A stretch of DNA of 64,000 nt. It comes from Actinoplanes solisilvae. GTDB lineage: Bacteria; Actinomycetota; Actinomycetes; Mycobacteriales; Micromonosporaceae. Below are positions 24,130-33,183 of this stretch, piece by piece. The DNA lies in contig NZ_RJAC01000011.1 in NCBI RefSeq assembly GCF_003999975.1, forward strand, positions 1 to 64,000. Direction: 5' to 3'. A program made the translations under genes and the position numbers. A model generated the notes under the pieces. It was given only the letters and a program-made list of their open reading frames with translations, searched no databases and had not been told where the DNA came from. The stretch's first letter is position 1; every line of letters starts with the position of its first letter.

Positions 24130-25809
24130 TCACTCTTCGATCAACTCGGTGAGCGCCGACGTGCGCTCAATCGTCCAATTCGGCGGCGGCGCGATCTCGG
24201 CCCACGCCACGACGGGCGCCGCGCCGAAGTTGTGCCCGTGCCCCGCCGGAACCTCGTTCGAGCCGGCCATATCCGCGGTGACCTGGCACCACGTGACGAA
24301 CGGGTACCAGCGCATCGCGGGCAGCACGTCGCCGCCCCGTTGCTCCTCCAGCCAGTCGGGGCGGCTCACCGCGAGGCGCGGCGACCACCAGGTGATGGGG
24401 TCGGAGGGGTGCTGCAGATAGACCACCCGCGGGTACGCCCAGGTGCTCGCGCTCGGGCGAGCCAGGTCGACGGCCGGGTCCGCCGCGAACCGGATCATCC
24501 GCCCCTGCTCGTACTCGGGAAGCACCTCGGTGGTGCCCGGCTCGCGGTCCCGGGTGAACTCGCGCCACAGCTCGTTGCTGTAGGGCGGTCCGACGAGCAG
24601 CATGCCGTCGACCCGGTTGCGGATGTCGCCACCCCCGCTGAACGCCGCCTCCGACCCGAACGACCCGAGGCTCTCGCCGAAGACGAGCAGCTTCGGGCGC
24701 TGGCCGACCGGCATCCGCGACCACACCCCGTACACCTCGTCGACCAGCGCCCGGCCGGCGTCGCGGGCGCGTTGCTGGTCGACCAGGAACGAGATCGCGC
24801 TGGGCAGATAGGAGTACTGCATGGAGACCAGCGCGGTGTCGCCGTTGTACATGTATTCGAGCGGGTCGACACCCTTCGCGTTGACCCATCCGGTGCCGGT
24901 CGTGGTGATCAGGCAGAGGACCGCGCGGTTGAAGCCGCCGGTGCGCTCCAATTCGCGTACGACGAGTTCTGCCCTCTCCCGAGCGGTGTCGGCCGAGTCG
25001 AGACCGGCGTAGACGCGGATCGGTTCCTTGGGGGTCGCGCCCGTGAAGGCCCGCAGGTCGGCCACGGTCGGGCCACCGCCGATGAACGTACGTCCCTGGT
25101 TGCCGAGCGACGCCCAGGACGCCTCGGAACCGGGGCCGCCGGTGCGGAACGACGACGTGGGCGCGGCGACTCCGGGCTGCGTCTCGCCGTTGATGGTCGC
25201 GAACGAGCGGTCGGCCAGGCGGTAGGAGCCTCGCAGGAGTACGCCGTTGGCCACGCCGACGATCAGCAGGGCGACGACGACCACGCCGATCGCGCGGGCG
25301 GCCGGCGGGGAGACGTACCGGCCGAGCCAGGTGACGACGGCCCGGGTGCCTCGGCGCAGCAGACGGGCACCGCCGATCAGCGCGGCGAACAGGACGGCGG
25401 CGAGAATCAGGACCAGGAGATAGGTGCCGCGGTGGGGTGGGTCGAGGCCGATCAGGCGGTGGATCGCCCGCTGCCAGCCCGAGCCGAGCCAGGCGAAGAC
25501 GACGATGAGAACGCCGGACGAGACGGCGAGAGCACGCCACGCCGTACGGTTCGGCTGCGGCACCACGCGCTGGCCGGCCACCCAGTTCAGGAGCCAGACG
25601 GCGAGCACGCCGATCCCGTACCCGAAAGCGGCGAGAAGACCGCTGATCACACCCTGGAAGAGCCAGCCCCGCGGCAGCAACGACGGCGTGAGCGACGCGC
25701 ACAGGAACAGCGTCGCCCCGGCCAGCCCCGGAAAGCTGAATCTCAGCCGCGGGCCGGTGGCCACCTCCGGCACTTCTTCCCGGGCCGTCGTTGTCGCCGC
25801 CACCGCCAC
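24130..25809 (-). CDS. Membrane-anchored alpha/beta-hydrolase (Abhydrolase_9 type)
   Basis: A 559-residue protein. The N-terminal third has five or so membrane helices (residues ~28-200, LTPSLLPRGWLFQGVISG hallmark) and the C-terminal half is an alpha/beta-hydrolase with nucleophile elbow LVFGESLGSFGSEAAF. A catalytic His is probably in PAGHGHNFG near the end. The family is common in actinobacteria with unknown substrate. Same-strand neighbours are close (18 bp downstream to the basic protein, 46 bp upstream to the ion channel), suggesting one transcription unit. Confidence 0.8.
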   Translation of the reverse strand: MAVAATTTAREEVPEVATGPRLRFSFPGLAGATLFLCASLTPSLLPRGWLFQGVISGLLAAFGYGIGVLAVWLLNWVAGQRVVPQPNRTAWRALAVSSGVLIVVFAWLGSGWQRAIHRLIGLDPPHRGTYLLVLILAAVLFAALIGGARLLRRGTRAVVTWLGRYVSPPAARAIGVVVVALLIVGVANGVLLRGSYRLADRSFATINGETQPGVAAPTSSFRTGGPGSEASWASLGNQGRTFIGGGPTVADLRAFTGATPKEPIRVYAGLDSADTARERAELVVRELERTGGFNRAVLCLITTTGTGWVNAKGVDPLEYMYNGDTALVSMQYSYLPSAISFLVDQQRARDAGRALVDEVYGVWSRMPVGQRPKLLVFGESLGSFGSEAAFSGGGDIRNRVDGMLLVGPPYSNELWREFTRDREPGTTEVLPEYEQGRMIRFAADPAVDLARPSASTWAYPRVVYLQHPSDPITWWSPRLAVSRPDWLEEQRGGDVLPAMRWYPFVTWCQVTADMAGSNEVPAGHGHNFGAAPVVAWAEIAPPPNWTIERTSALTELIEE

Positions 25810-25855
25810 CTCCCCGGTTACGAAGAAGCGTCTCCCGGGCCGGCGGGTCGACGCC

Positions 25856-26716
25856 TCATTCGATTCGGGTGAGGTTGACCTCCGGCTGGGCGGGGACGCG
25901 GGCCTCGCCGGCGGGCAGGCGGCGTTCGAGATCTTCGATGATGGAGCGCAGGCTGGCCAGCTGTTCGTGGACCGAGGGCTCGGGACGCGCCGGGCCCTTG
26001 ACGGCGGATCGCTCGGCCTCGTGAGCCTCTTGCAGGGCGGTCAGCACGAGACCGACGAGCAGGTTGGTCAGCAGGTAGCAGGCGGCGACCACGTAGGACA
26101 CATAATAAAGGACCGCCCATTCGGTGACCTCCCGACCGGCGTCCAGGGTGTCGGTGATGGCGTCCAGCGAGAGCAGCAGGAACAGGCTGAGCATGGCCTG
26201 GCCGACCGTGCCGTAGCGCTCGGGGTAGGCCTCGCCGAACATCATCCAGCCGAGGATCGCGTAGCCGTAGAGCAGCAGGACCGTGATCAGCAGGAAGCTG
26301 CCCAGGCCGGGCAGGCTGCGGCGGATGCCGACCAGGATGACACGCAGGCTCGGGAACAGCCGGAACGTGCGCACGATGCGAGCCAGCCTGAGCAGGCGAA
26401 GCAGGGTCACATTCTCCCGTACGCCCGGGAGCAGCGGGGCGACCACGATGGCGAGGTCGAACAGGTTCCAGCCGTCGCGGAAGAAGCGGGACGGCGCGGC
26501 GCCGAAACGGACCAGCAGCTCGAGCACGAAGCAGACGACGCAGGCGTACTCGATGGCCTTGAGCAGTGGCCCGGCCGCCTCGACGATCGGATCGTACGTC
26601 TCCAGGCCCAGCACGATCGCGTTGAGCATGATGACCGCGAAGCCGGCCAGATTGAACCAGTTGCCGAGGACTGCACGTCCACAGAAGACGGTAAGCCGGT
26701 AGGCCGTATTCGACAT
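25856..26716 (-). CDS. Voltage-gated-type ion channel (NaChBac-like, one-domain)
   Basis: A 286-residue six-helix channel subunit. S4 is clear (LLRLLRLARIVRTFRLFPSL, Arg every third residue). The pore loop reads LSLFLLLSLDAITDTLD where bacterial sodium channels have TLESW, so the selectivity residues differ. S6 (YVVAACYLLTNLLVGLVL) leads into a C-terminal coiled coil (VHEQLASLRSIIEDLERRL) that probably forms the tetramer. The permeant ion cannot be inferred. Confidence 0.85.
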   Translation of the reverse strand: MSNTAYRLTVFCGRAVLGNWFNLAGFAVIMLNAIVLGLETYDPIVEAAGPLLKAIEYACVVCFVLELLVRFGAAPSRFFRDGWNLFDLAIVVAPLLPGVRENVTLLRLLRLARIVRTFRLFPSLRVILVGIRRSLPGLGSFLLITVLLLYGYAILGWMMFGEAYPERYGTVGQAMLSLFLLLSLDAITDTLDAGREVTEWAVLYYVSYVVAACYLLTNLLVGLVLTALQEAHEAERSAVKGPARPEPSVHEQLASLRSIIEDLERRLPAGEARVPAQPEVNLTRIE

Positions 26717-26859
26717 GGATCTCCTCGCCCGCTATCGGGCGAAATCCTACGACATAAACGATTCCCGGGGCGAAGCCGTGTCCATCCTAGGTGTCTTTGG
26801 TTGCGCGCCGGTTGGGGTATAAGAGGCCGAGCAAGAATTACCGACCGTGAGGAAACACT

Positions 26860-27363
26860 GTGAGTGACGATCCGCTGTACTCCATGCTGGGTTTCACCGA
26901 CTCGGAGTGGGGGCTGCTCGTCGGCCTGCCGCAGTCGGTGCTCACCGCGGCCAGCGTGGCCTCCCCCGACAGCACCCGCAAGACCCGGGCCGAGGCCGAG
27001 GCCGGGCTCGACGTCATCTCCGACGCGCGGGCATCGGCCAGCCCGCTGGTCGCCGCGGTCGCCGGCGCGATCGTGACCCGGGTGGGCGACCCCGAACTGG
27101 GCGAGGAGCCACCGGTCATCGAGCCCGGCGACCCCATCGCGTACGCCCAGGACGTGCTCGACCGGGCCGCCGAGGCCAACGCCCTGCTGGTCGCGAAGGC
27201 CGAGCAGGCGGACGCGGAGACCTACAAACACTGGCTCGTCGAGATCGCCGAAAGCGTGGTGGGGGCCGCGTCAACCGGCGGCGTACTGGGCCTAGGCGCC
27301 GAATCCGTCACCGACAACGAGCGCGCCTTCCGCGACGACCTCGCCAAGGCCCTCGCCGACTGA
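26860..27363 (+). CDS. Hypothetical helical protein
   Basis: A 167-residue acidic, Ala-rich protein starting at GTG with GAGG upstream. It shows SEWGLLVGLPQSVLTAASVA at the N terminus and a C-terminal KHWLVEIAESVVGAAS...GVLGLGAESVTDNERAFRDDLAKAL segment split by glycines. No family is recognised; the layout recalls small actinobacterial helical-bundle proteins. A TATAAG (26818-26823) could be part of its promoter. Confidence 0.6.
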   Translation: MSDDPLYSMLGFTDSEWGLLVGLPQSVLTAASVASPDSTRKTRAEAEAGLDVISDARASASPLVAAVAGAIVTRVGDPELGEEPPVIEPGDPIAYAQDVLDRAAEANALLVAKAEQADAETYKHWLVEIAESVVGAASTGGVLGLGAESVTDNERAFRDDLAKALAD

Positions 27364-27372
27364 ATCTTCACT

Positions 27373-27413
27373 GGCCGGAGGGAATCTCGCCGAATCGGCT
27401 GAACCCTCCGGCC
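27373..27413. terminator. Bidirectional hairpin terminator
   Basis: GGCCGGAGGG (27373-27382) pairs perfectly with CCCTCCGGCC (27404-27413) around a 21-nt loop, between the convergent 26860-27363 gene and recQ. Confidence 0.6.
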
Positions 27414-27492
27414 GGCCGGTGTTCGCTCGATCGCTCCGAAGCGCGAGGGCCGGACACCGCACGTGCCGGCTGAAGGGCCCGCCGGCCGACTG

Positions 27493-29157
27493 CTACTGCG
27501 CGACGAGCAACTCGTTCTCGATGACGACCGGCACGGAGAGGGTCTTGTAGCCGACCTCGTCGAAGAGGACGGTCATGCGTTCGTCCTCGTAGCCCATCAC
27601 CGTGCCGGGCCCCCACTCGCCGTGGCGAACCTTGGCGTGGACGGGGAAAGGCTCGTCGGCGGCGGACGTCTCGACCTCGGCGGCCGTGCCCTCGGCGCAG
27701 TTGTCGCAGTGACCGCACGGCTTCGGCATGTCTTCGCCGAAGTAGGCCAGCAGGGCTTGCGTACGGCAGGCTCTGGTCTCGGCGAAGCCGCGCATCATGT
27801 CGGTGCGGGAGCGGGACACCAGTTGCTGCCGTTCGTGTTCCTTCACGGCTGCGGCGGCGGCCGCGGCGGGCAGGGGCGCGAAGACCGGAACCGTCAGTTT
27901 CGTGCCCCGGCCGGTGACCGCCGCGCCCACCTGTTCGAGCAGGCCCAGGTACGCCCCCAGCTTGCGCGGCCCGAGGCCCGTCGAAGCGCGCAGCTCCGCC
28001 TTCGTCTGCGGGCCGCTTCGCAGGGCCGCGGCCAGGGAACGCAGCTCCACCTCGTCGGGCGCGCCGCCGTTGAAGAAACGTTGAATCGCCTCGTCCTCGG
28101 AGCGCCAGAGCAGCAGCGCCTGGGCCGGTTCGTCATCGCGGCCGGCGCGGCCGATCTCCTGGAAGTAGCTGTCGGGCGAGTCCGGCAGGGCCACGTGGGC
28201 GACCCAGCGGATGTTCGGCTTGTCGATGCCCATGCCGAACGCCGACGTGGCCACCATGATGTCGATCTTGTCGGCGGTGAAGTCCTCGTGGCGTTGCTCG
28301 CGGGCGCCGCCGGCCATGCCACCGTGGTAGAACGCCGCCGAGTAACCGGCCTCGTCGAGCCGGGCCGCCAGTTCCTCGGCCGCGCGCCGGGTCGCGACAT
28401 AGATGATGCCCGGCCCGGCGGCCGCGTCGAGCAGGGCGGTGAGTTTGCGCCAGCGATAGTCCTCGTCCGGGCAGTACGCGACCTCGAGGAACAGGTTGCG
28501 CCGGTCGAGACCGGAGACGTGGATCTCGGGCTGGCCCAGGCGCAGCCGTTCGATGATGTCGTCGCGCACCGGCGGGGACGCCGTCGCGGTCAGGGCCAGC
28601 ACCGGCGGCCGGCCGATGCCCTTGATCAGGTCGCCGAGGGCGAGGAACTCGGGCCGGAAGTCGTGGCCCCACGCCGAGATGCAGTGCGCCTCGTCCACGG
28701 CGACCAGGCCGGGCTTGAGGTCACGCACCTCGGCCATGCGCTCGGGGTCGCTGAGCTGCTCGGGGGTGATGAACAGGAACTCGGCGCGGCCCTCCCGGAT
28801 CTCGCGGATCGCCTCGCGCTGCTGGGCCGGCGTCTCGGCCGAGCTCACCCGCACCGCGCGGATCGCCGGGTCGTTGCGCTCGTTGAGGGCGGCGATCTGG
28901 TCCTGCTGTAGGGCGAGCAGCGGGGAGATCACGACGGTCGGGCCGGGCAGCAGCACGGCGGGGATCTGGTAGATGGCCGATTTTCCGGCGCCGGTGGGCA
29001 GCACGACGAGGGCGTCGCGGCGGCGTAGCACGGCACGCATCGGCTTGAACTGGCCAGGGCGCAGCGAGGGCCACCCGAAGTGTTTGCGGGCAACCCTGCG
29101 CAGGCGTGGTCCATAGACGGGAAGCTTCATCGAGCGGCCATTGTGCCCGGACGCCAT
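27493..29157 (-). CDS. RecQ-family ATP-dependent DNA helicase
   Basis: A 554-residue helicase. Walker A VVLPTGAGKSAIYQIP, DEAH box VDEAHCISAWGHDFRPEF, motif V ATSAFGMGIDKPNIRWV and motif VI QEIGRAGRDD are intact, and a zinc-binding set (CRTQALLAYFGE...CGHCDNC) follows. There is no HRDC domain. A ~50-residue C-terminal 'HGEWGPGTV...VLFDEVGYKTL' segment (DUF3553-like) replaces it. It unwinds DNA 3' to 5' in repair. Start uncertain: ATG 29157 or 29130; no clear ribosome binding site at either. Confidence 0.85.
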   Translation of the reverse strand: MASGHNGRSMKLPVYGPRLRRVARKHFGWPSLRPGQFKPMRAVLRRRDALVVLPTGAGKSAIYQIPAVLLPGPTVVISPLLALQQDQIAALNERNDPAIRAVRVSSAETPAQQREAIREIREGRAEFLFITPEQLSDPERMAEVRDLKPGLVAVDEAHCISAWGHDFRPEFLALGDLIKGIGRPPVLALTATASPPVRDDIIERLRLGQPEIHVSGLDRRNLFLEVAYCPDEDYRWRKLTALLDAAAGPGIIYVATRRAAEELAARLDEAGYSAAFYHGGMAGGAREQRHEDFTADKIDIMVATSAFGMGIDKPNIRWVAHVALPDSPDSYFQEIGRAGRDDEPAQALLLWRSEDEAIQRFFNGGAPDEVELRSLAAALRSGPQTKAELRASTGLGPRKLGAYLGLLEQVGAAVTGRGTKLTVPVFAPLPAAAAAAAVKEHERQQLVSRSRTDMMRGFAETRACRTQALLAYFGEDMPKPCGHCDNCAEGTAAEVETSAADEPFPVHAKVRHGEWGPGTVMGYEDERMTVLFDEVGYKTLSVPVVIENELLVAQ

Positions 29158-30004
29158 GACGGGCAAACGCTATTTCAGCTTCGGTAGGATCTCGTTGGCG
29201 TACAGGTCGAACAGGCCCTGGTAGTGCGGGCCGGCGTTGGCCACGTAGAGCTCGTCGAAACCCGCCTCGCGGTACTGCTCGATCATGTCGAGGTGGCCGG
29301 CCGGGTCGCTGCCGCACACGAACGACTCCTTCACCATGTCCCGCATGACGAGGGAGGACGCCTGTTCGAAGTGGGCGGGCGTGGGCAGCACCTGGCTGAG
29401 TTCGCCGGGCACGCCCGAGTTCGGCCATTTCTCGTACGCGATCCGGGCTCCCTCGTCCTCGGTCGGGGCGAACGCCGCCTTGAAGCCGGCCTGCGCGATC
29501 TTCTGGCCTCCGCCGTTCGCGCGGAACCGCTTGACCAGGTCGCCGTCGGGCATCGTGCTGACGTAGCCGTCGCCGATGCGGGCGGCGGAGTCGACCGCCT
29601 TGGGTCCGAAGCCGGACACGTAGATGTCGACGGGTGTCTCGGGCAGCGTGTAGATCCGCGCGTTCTCCACTGTGTAGTGCTTGCCGCGGTGCGAGTACTG
29701 GCCGCCCTGCCACAGTCCCCGCATGATGTCGACGGCCTCCTCGAGCATTTCCAGGCGTACGTCCAACTCGGGCCAGGCGTCGCCGAAGATGTGCTCGTTG
29801 AGCGCCTCGCCGGTGCCGACGCCGAGCCGGAACCGGCCCTCGGTCAGCACCGCGCTGGTGGCCGCGGCCTGCGCGATGACGGCCGGGTGGATGCGCACCA
29901 TCGGGCAGGTGACCGCGGTCGTGATCGGCAGACGGGTGGCCTGGCTCAGCGCGCCGATCATCGACCAGACGAACGGGCTCTGGCCCTGGGCGTCGACCCA
30001 GGGG

Positions 30005-30680
30005 GTGGCATCTGCTGACGTGTTGATAGTCGGTAGTGCTCACTGGTTGGCAATAGTGACGGTGTCAATCTGCACTCCGCCGGTGTGCCGGTGGCCGTGG
30101 GCGGCTCGATGGAAAGAATGGGCAGCGGCCACCGGTACCCGTAGGCAACCGTGCCGCGACGCCACGTGCCAAATCCTAGGCAGACGACAATATGTCTCTT
30201 GACTAGTTGTTATGCGGTACGGGAGACTGCTTTCGTCCCGATGGGGGCGCGCAGGAAGGGGGGCCGTGAGCGATGGTGTGCGTTCCGGTGTCGTCTCTGC
30301 GATCTCGGCGGCTGGCCGTGATGTCAACGTTTGTGCAAGGGCGCGTTGCGGGATCGCTTTTCCAAGACCTGCTCGGCATGGGGCGCGGTGACAACCAAGC
30401 CGGCTCTGTCCGAGCGCGAATTCGTCTGTGAGGCGTGCGGGCTGGTCATCGACCGGACCGGAACGCCGCACTGAACCCGGCCGCTCTCGCGGTCGAGTCG
30501 GACAATACTGCCGGGAGTGGCTCGGTGGCAGCACGTGGAGCCGACCGGAAGACCCGTGTATGCGGGCAGGTGGCTGTGAAGCGTGAACCGGCACGACACC
30601 AGTCGGTCAGACCGGGACCGTCCTGCCGCAAGGCAGGACTACCGACCATGTGCTCACCAAAGCACACTGAGAGGTAACGG
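30005..30680 (+). mobile_element. Non-autonomous IS607/IS605-like relic, copy 2
   Basis: Near-identical to 416-1093. Exact excision of 676 nt restores the interrupted gene, so the ends are known apart from a few ambiguous G residues, and there is no target duplication. It carries the same frameshifted tnpB tail. The 3' structure is perfect here: GTCCTGCC-GCAA-GGCAGGAC (30620-30639) inside GTCGGT (30602-30607) and ACCGAC (30641-30646). It has no tnpA, so it must have been moved in trans. Confidence 0.85.
30364..30670 (+). pseudogene. tnpB relic in copy 2
   Basis: Same content as 776-1083: the KTCSAWGA zinc-ribbon region, then a frameshift, then DRNAALNPAALAV and the VAVKREPAR tail. A TGA replaces the in-frame TAG of copy 1. 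A second small indel near 30590 changes the tail frame. It cannot make TnpB protein. Confidence 0.75.
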
Positions 30681-30857
30681 TGGTAGTGGTCCGAGATCCA
30701 GTGCGAGGCGAACCCGGCGCGCTCGGCGCCGCGGGCCTGCTCGATCACTTCGGCAGGCGTGTATTCCTCGCAGCTCAAGAAGTAGCCAAGTCGTATGTCA
30801 GCACAGCCTTCAGTCCGGTCAGGGGCGGCGGTGGGGTGGTCGGATGGGGGCATACCC

Positions 30858-30989
30858 CTATTTCTTGCCGCCGAACATGCGGCGGATCGCCCAGATCAGG
30901 ATGAGGAACGCGAGGGCCAGACCGAGCAGCCGGACCGCGTGGATCTCGGACCAGTCGACACCGGACGCGGCGAGCAGTGTGGGGGACAC
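30858..30989 (-). CDS. 43-residue membrane microprotein
   Basis: It starts at GTG 30989: SPTLLAASGVDWSEIHAVRLL, then a single hydrophobic helix (LGLALAFLILIWAIRRMF) and a basic GGKK tail. Such one-helix proteins are common in actinobacteria; function unknown. It ends 5 bp before the start of the interrupted LLM gene on the same strand, so the two were probably one operon. Confidence 0.5.
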   Translation of the reverse strand: MSPTLLAASGVDWSEIHAVRLLGLALAFLILIWAIRRMFGGKK

Positions 30990-31131
30990 GAGGGCATCGT
31001 ATCGACCCCGGCCCACCCGACCGCCCACGTCACGGCCCGCCCGCGCGGCCCGCCAGGCCCGCCCCGCCTGCCCGAGCCCGTTCCGGCCCACCCTGCCCGG
31101 CCCGCTCAGTACCGCCCGGTTTGCTCTCTCA

Positions 31132-31182
31132 TTTAATAGGAAGGTTTGTTGACTGAAACCCGAACGGGTGTGACCATTGGTC
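31132..31182 (+). promoter_or_regulatory. Cluster of palindromes upstream of the GH3 gene
   Basis: The 254-bp gap before the hexosaminidase holds an imperfect palindrome TTTAATAGGAAGGTTTGTTGAC written here in two parts (TTTAATAGGAAG, GTTTGTTGAC; 31132-31153), a perfect ACCCGAACGGGT (31158-31169) and a perfect GACCATTGGTC (31172-31182). They probably hold operator sites for a sugar-responsive repressor (inference). No other gene is visible in 30990-31243. Confidence 0.4.
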
Positions 31183-31243
31183 CGCAACGAGGGGGGCGCG
31201 CTCCCACAGGGCGCGCGAGACGTCACCGGAGGTACGGGGGCCC

Positions 31244-32806
31244 ATGCCGAATCATGGCGAATTGCCGGAACTCGCCGCAGCGGTGCTACAGCCGGGATTC
31301 GTCGGCGTCACCGCGCCCGACTGGATCCGGCGGTGGCTCGGCGAGGGTCTCGGCGGCGTGGCGCTGTTCGCCCGCAACGTCGAGTCGCCCGCCCAGATCG
31401 CCGCGCTGACCGCGCAGTTGCGCGCCGAGCACCCCGACGTGCTGGTCGCGATCGACGAGGAGGCCGGCGACGTCACCCGCTTCGAGTCGCGGCTCGGCAG
31501 CTCCCGGCCCGGCAACCTGGCCCTCGGCGCGATCGACGACCCGCGGCTGACCGAAGAGGTGGCCCGCGACCTCGGCCGCGATCTGGCCAACGCCGGCATC
31601 ACCCTCGACTACGCGCCCGACGCCGACGTCAACAGCAACGCCGCCAACCCCGTCATCGGCGTACGGTCGTTCGGGGCCGAGCCGCAGCTCGTGGCGCGAC
31701 ACTCCGCCGCCTTCGTTCGCGGTCTGCAGGCGTCCGGCGTGGCCGCCTGCACCAAGCACTTCCCCGGCCACGGCGACACCAGCGTCGACTCGCACCACGA
31801 CGTCCCCCTGATCGACCGCGACCGGGCCCAGCTCGACGAGTGCGAACTGGCGCCGTTCCGGGCCGCGATCGAGGCCGGCGTCCAGGTCGTGATGACCGGA
31901 CACCTGCTCGTCCCGGCCTACGACGCCGAGCTGCCCGCGACGCTGAGCCGGGCCATCCTCACCGGGCTGCTGCGCGAGGAACTCGGCTTCGACGGGCTGA
32001 TCGTCACCGACGCCATCGAGATGCAGGCCGTGCGACGCCGCTACGGGCTGGCCGGGGCGACCGTACGGGCCCTGGCCGCCGGGGCCGACGCGATCTGCGT
32101 GGGCGGCGAGCACGCCGACGAGCAGACCGCCGTGGTGCTGCGCGACGCCATCGTGGACGCGGTGCGCTCGGGTGAGCTGCCCGAGGAACGGTTGCACGCG
32201 GCGGCCGCCCGGGTGCGCCGCCTGGGCGCCTGGACCACCGCCACCCAGACGGCCACCGGGGCGCGGGCGGTCGCCGACGCCGTCACCGAGGTCGCCGTGA
32301 TCACCCCGGCCAGCGGGGTGGGCTTCGACGCCGCTCGCCGGGCCGTGCGGGTGACCGTGTCCGAGGGCGCGGCCGAACTGCCGATCGACGGACCGGCGCA
32401 CGTGGTCGAGTTCGCCCCGCCGCGCAACATCGCGATCGGCGCCGAGACGCCCTGGGGCGTGGGCGCACCCCTGGACGCCCTGCTGCCCGGCACCACGGCC
32501 GTACGCCTGACCGAGGCCGATCTGGGCCCCGACCCGGCCGCCACGGTGCTCGACGGCGCCGCCGGACGGCCGCTGGTGCTGGTGGTGCGCGACGTGCACC
32601 GGCACGGGTGGCTGAGCGACGTGCTCGAACGCGTGCTGGCGCAGCGTACCGACGCGATCGTGGTCGAGATGGGCGTGCCCGAGGTCGTGCTCGGGGCCGT
32701 GCACCTCGCGACCTTCGGCGCCACCCGAGCCTGCGGTCTGGCCGCGGCCGAGCTGATCGCGGGCACCCGCGTGCCCGCGCCCGCCCCGCAGCCCCTGGCC
32801 GCCTGA
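31244..32806 (+). CDS. Glycoside hydrolase family 3, beta-N-acetylhexosaminidase (NagZ-like)
   Basis: A 520-residue protein. The GH3 barrel shows VAIDEEAGDVTRFE, the NagZ-type catalytic His/Asp loop KHFPGHGDTSVDSHHDVP (acid/base His) and the nucleophile Asp in GLIVTDAIEMQAV. A C-terminal domain follows. NagZ releases GlcNAc from muropeptides or chitin fragments. There is no signal peptide, so it acts in the cytoplasm. ATG 31244 has GGAGG 11 nt upstream. Confidence 0.85.
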   Translation: MPNHGELPELAAAVLQPGFVGVTAPDWIRRWLGEGLGGVALFARNVESPAQIAALTAQLRAEHPDVLVAIDEEAGDVTRFESRLGSSRPGNLALGAIDDPRLTEEVARDLGRDLANAGITLDYAPDADVNSNAANPVIGVRSFGAEPQLVARHSAAFVRGLQASGVAACTKHFPGHGDTSVDSHHDVPLIDRDRAQLDECELAPFRAAIEAGVQVVMTGHLLVPAYDAELPATLSRAILTGLLREELGFDGLIVTDAIEMQAVRRRYGLAGATVRALAAGADAICVGGEHADEQTAVVLRDAIVDAVRSGELPEERLHAAAARVRRLGAWTTATQTATGARAVADAVTEVAVITPASGVGFDAARRAVRVTVSEGAAELPIDGPAHVVEFAPPRNIAIGAETPWGVGAPLDALLPGTTAVRLTEADLGPDPAATVLDGAAGRPLVLVVRDVHRHGWLSDVLERVLAQRTDAIVVEMGVPEVVLGAVHLATFGATRACGLAAAELIAGTRVPAPAPQPLAA

Positions 32807-32811
32807 GAACT

Positions 32812-32857
32812 CCGGTCGCCGGCGGGCAGAGCGGGGGCCCAGCTCGCCGGCGACCGG
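32812..32857. terminator. Bidirectional hairpin terminator
   Basis: CCGGTCGCCGGCG (32812-32824) and CGCCGGCGACCGG (32845-32857) form a perfect 13-bp stem with a 20-nt loop between two convergent genes. Confidence 0.7.
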
Positions 32858-33142
32858 TCAGTCCTCGATGATGTCGTCGTACTCGTGGTGCTCGGAGACG
32901 TACTTCGAGAAGAACGGGCAGGCGGGGTAGACCCGGGCGCCCTGGGCGCGAAGCTGGTCGAGCGTGCGCTTGGCCAGCTCGTTGCCGAGCCCCTGGCCGC
33001 GGAACCGCTGATTGATCTCGCTGTGGGTCACGACCGTGATGCCGTCGCGCACCCGGTAGGCCGCGAAACCGGCCACGTCGTCGCCGATCCGCAGTTCGAA
33101 GCGTTTCTGGTCGGGGTTCTCGCGCACCTCGAGATCGCTCAT
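32858..33142 (-). CDS. GNAT-like N-acetyltransferase (YjdJ type)
   Basis: A 94-residue protein matching the short GNAT family: FELRIGDDVAGFAAYRV, THSEINQRFRGQGLGNELAKRTLD (acetyl-CoA-binding R-x-x-G-x-G/A loop) and YPACPFFSKYVSEHHEY near the end. It probably acetylates a small molecule; the substrate is unknown. The stop touches the hairpin terminator. Confidence 0.85.
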   Translation of the reverse strand: MSDLEVRENPDQKRFELRIGDDVAGFAAYRVRDGITVVTHSEINQRFRGQGLGNELAKRTLDQLRAQGARVYPACPFFSKYVSEHHEYDDIIED

Positions 33143-33183
33143 CGCCTCAGCTTAGGGTCGCGCGGGACCCGTACGCTGGAACG

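Larger units (their letters stand above)
29170..30853 (-). pseudogene. F420-dependent LLM-class oxidoreductase, split by insertion
   Basis: The N-terminal part (30853-30681) reads IRLGYFLSCEEYTPAEV...HWISDHYH. The C-terminal part (30004-29170) reads WVDAQGQSPFVWSMIGAL...VGTGEALNEHIFGD...YVSGFGPKA. Together they are the TIGR03557-type F420-dependent, glucose-6-phosphate-dehydrogenase-like family. Between them lies a 676-nt mobile-element relic. Removing 30005-30680 recreates SDHYHPWVDAQGQ and an intact 335-codon frame. The gene is therefore recently broken, with no other lesion seen. Confidence 0.9.

Noticed and set aside
29170..30853. Two separate functional short LLM genes
   Set aside because: The halves rejoin exactly in one family frame when the element is removed; neither half has its own complete fold.
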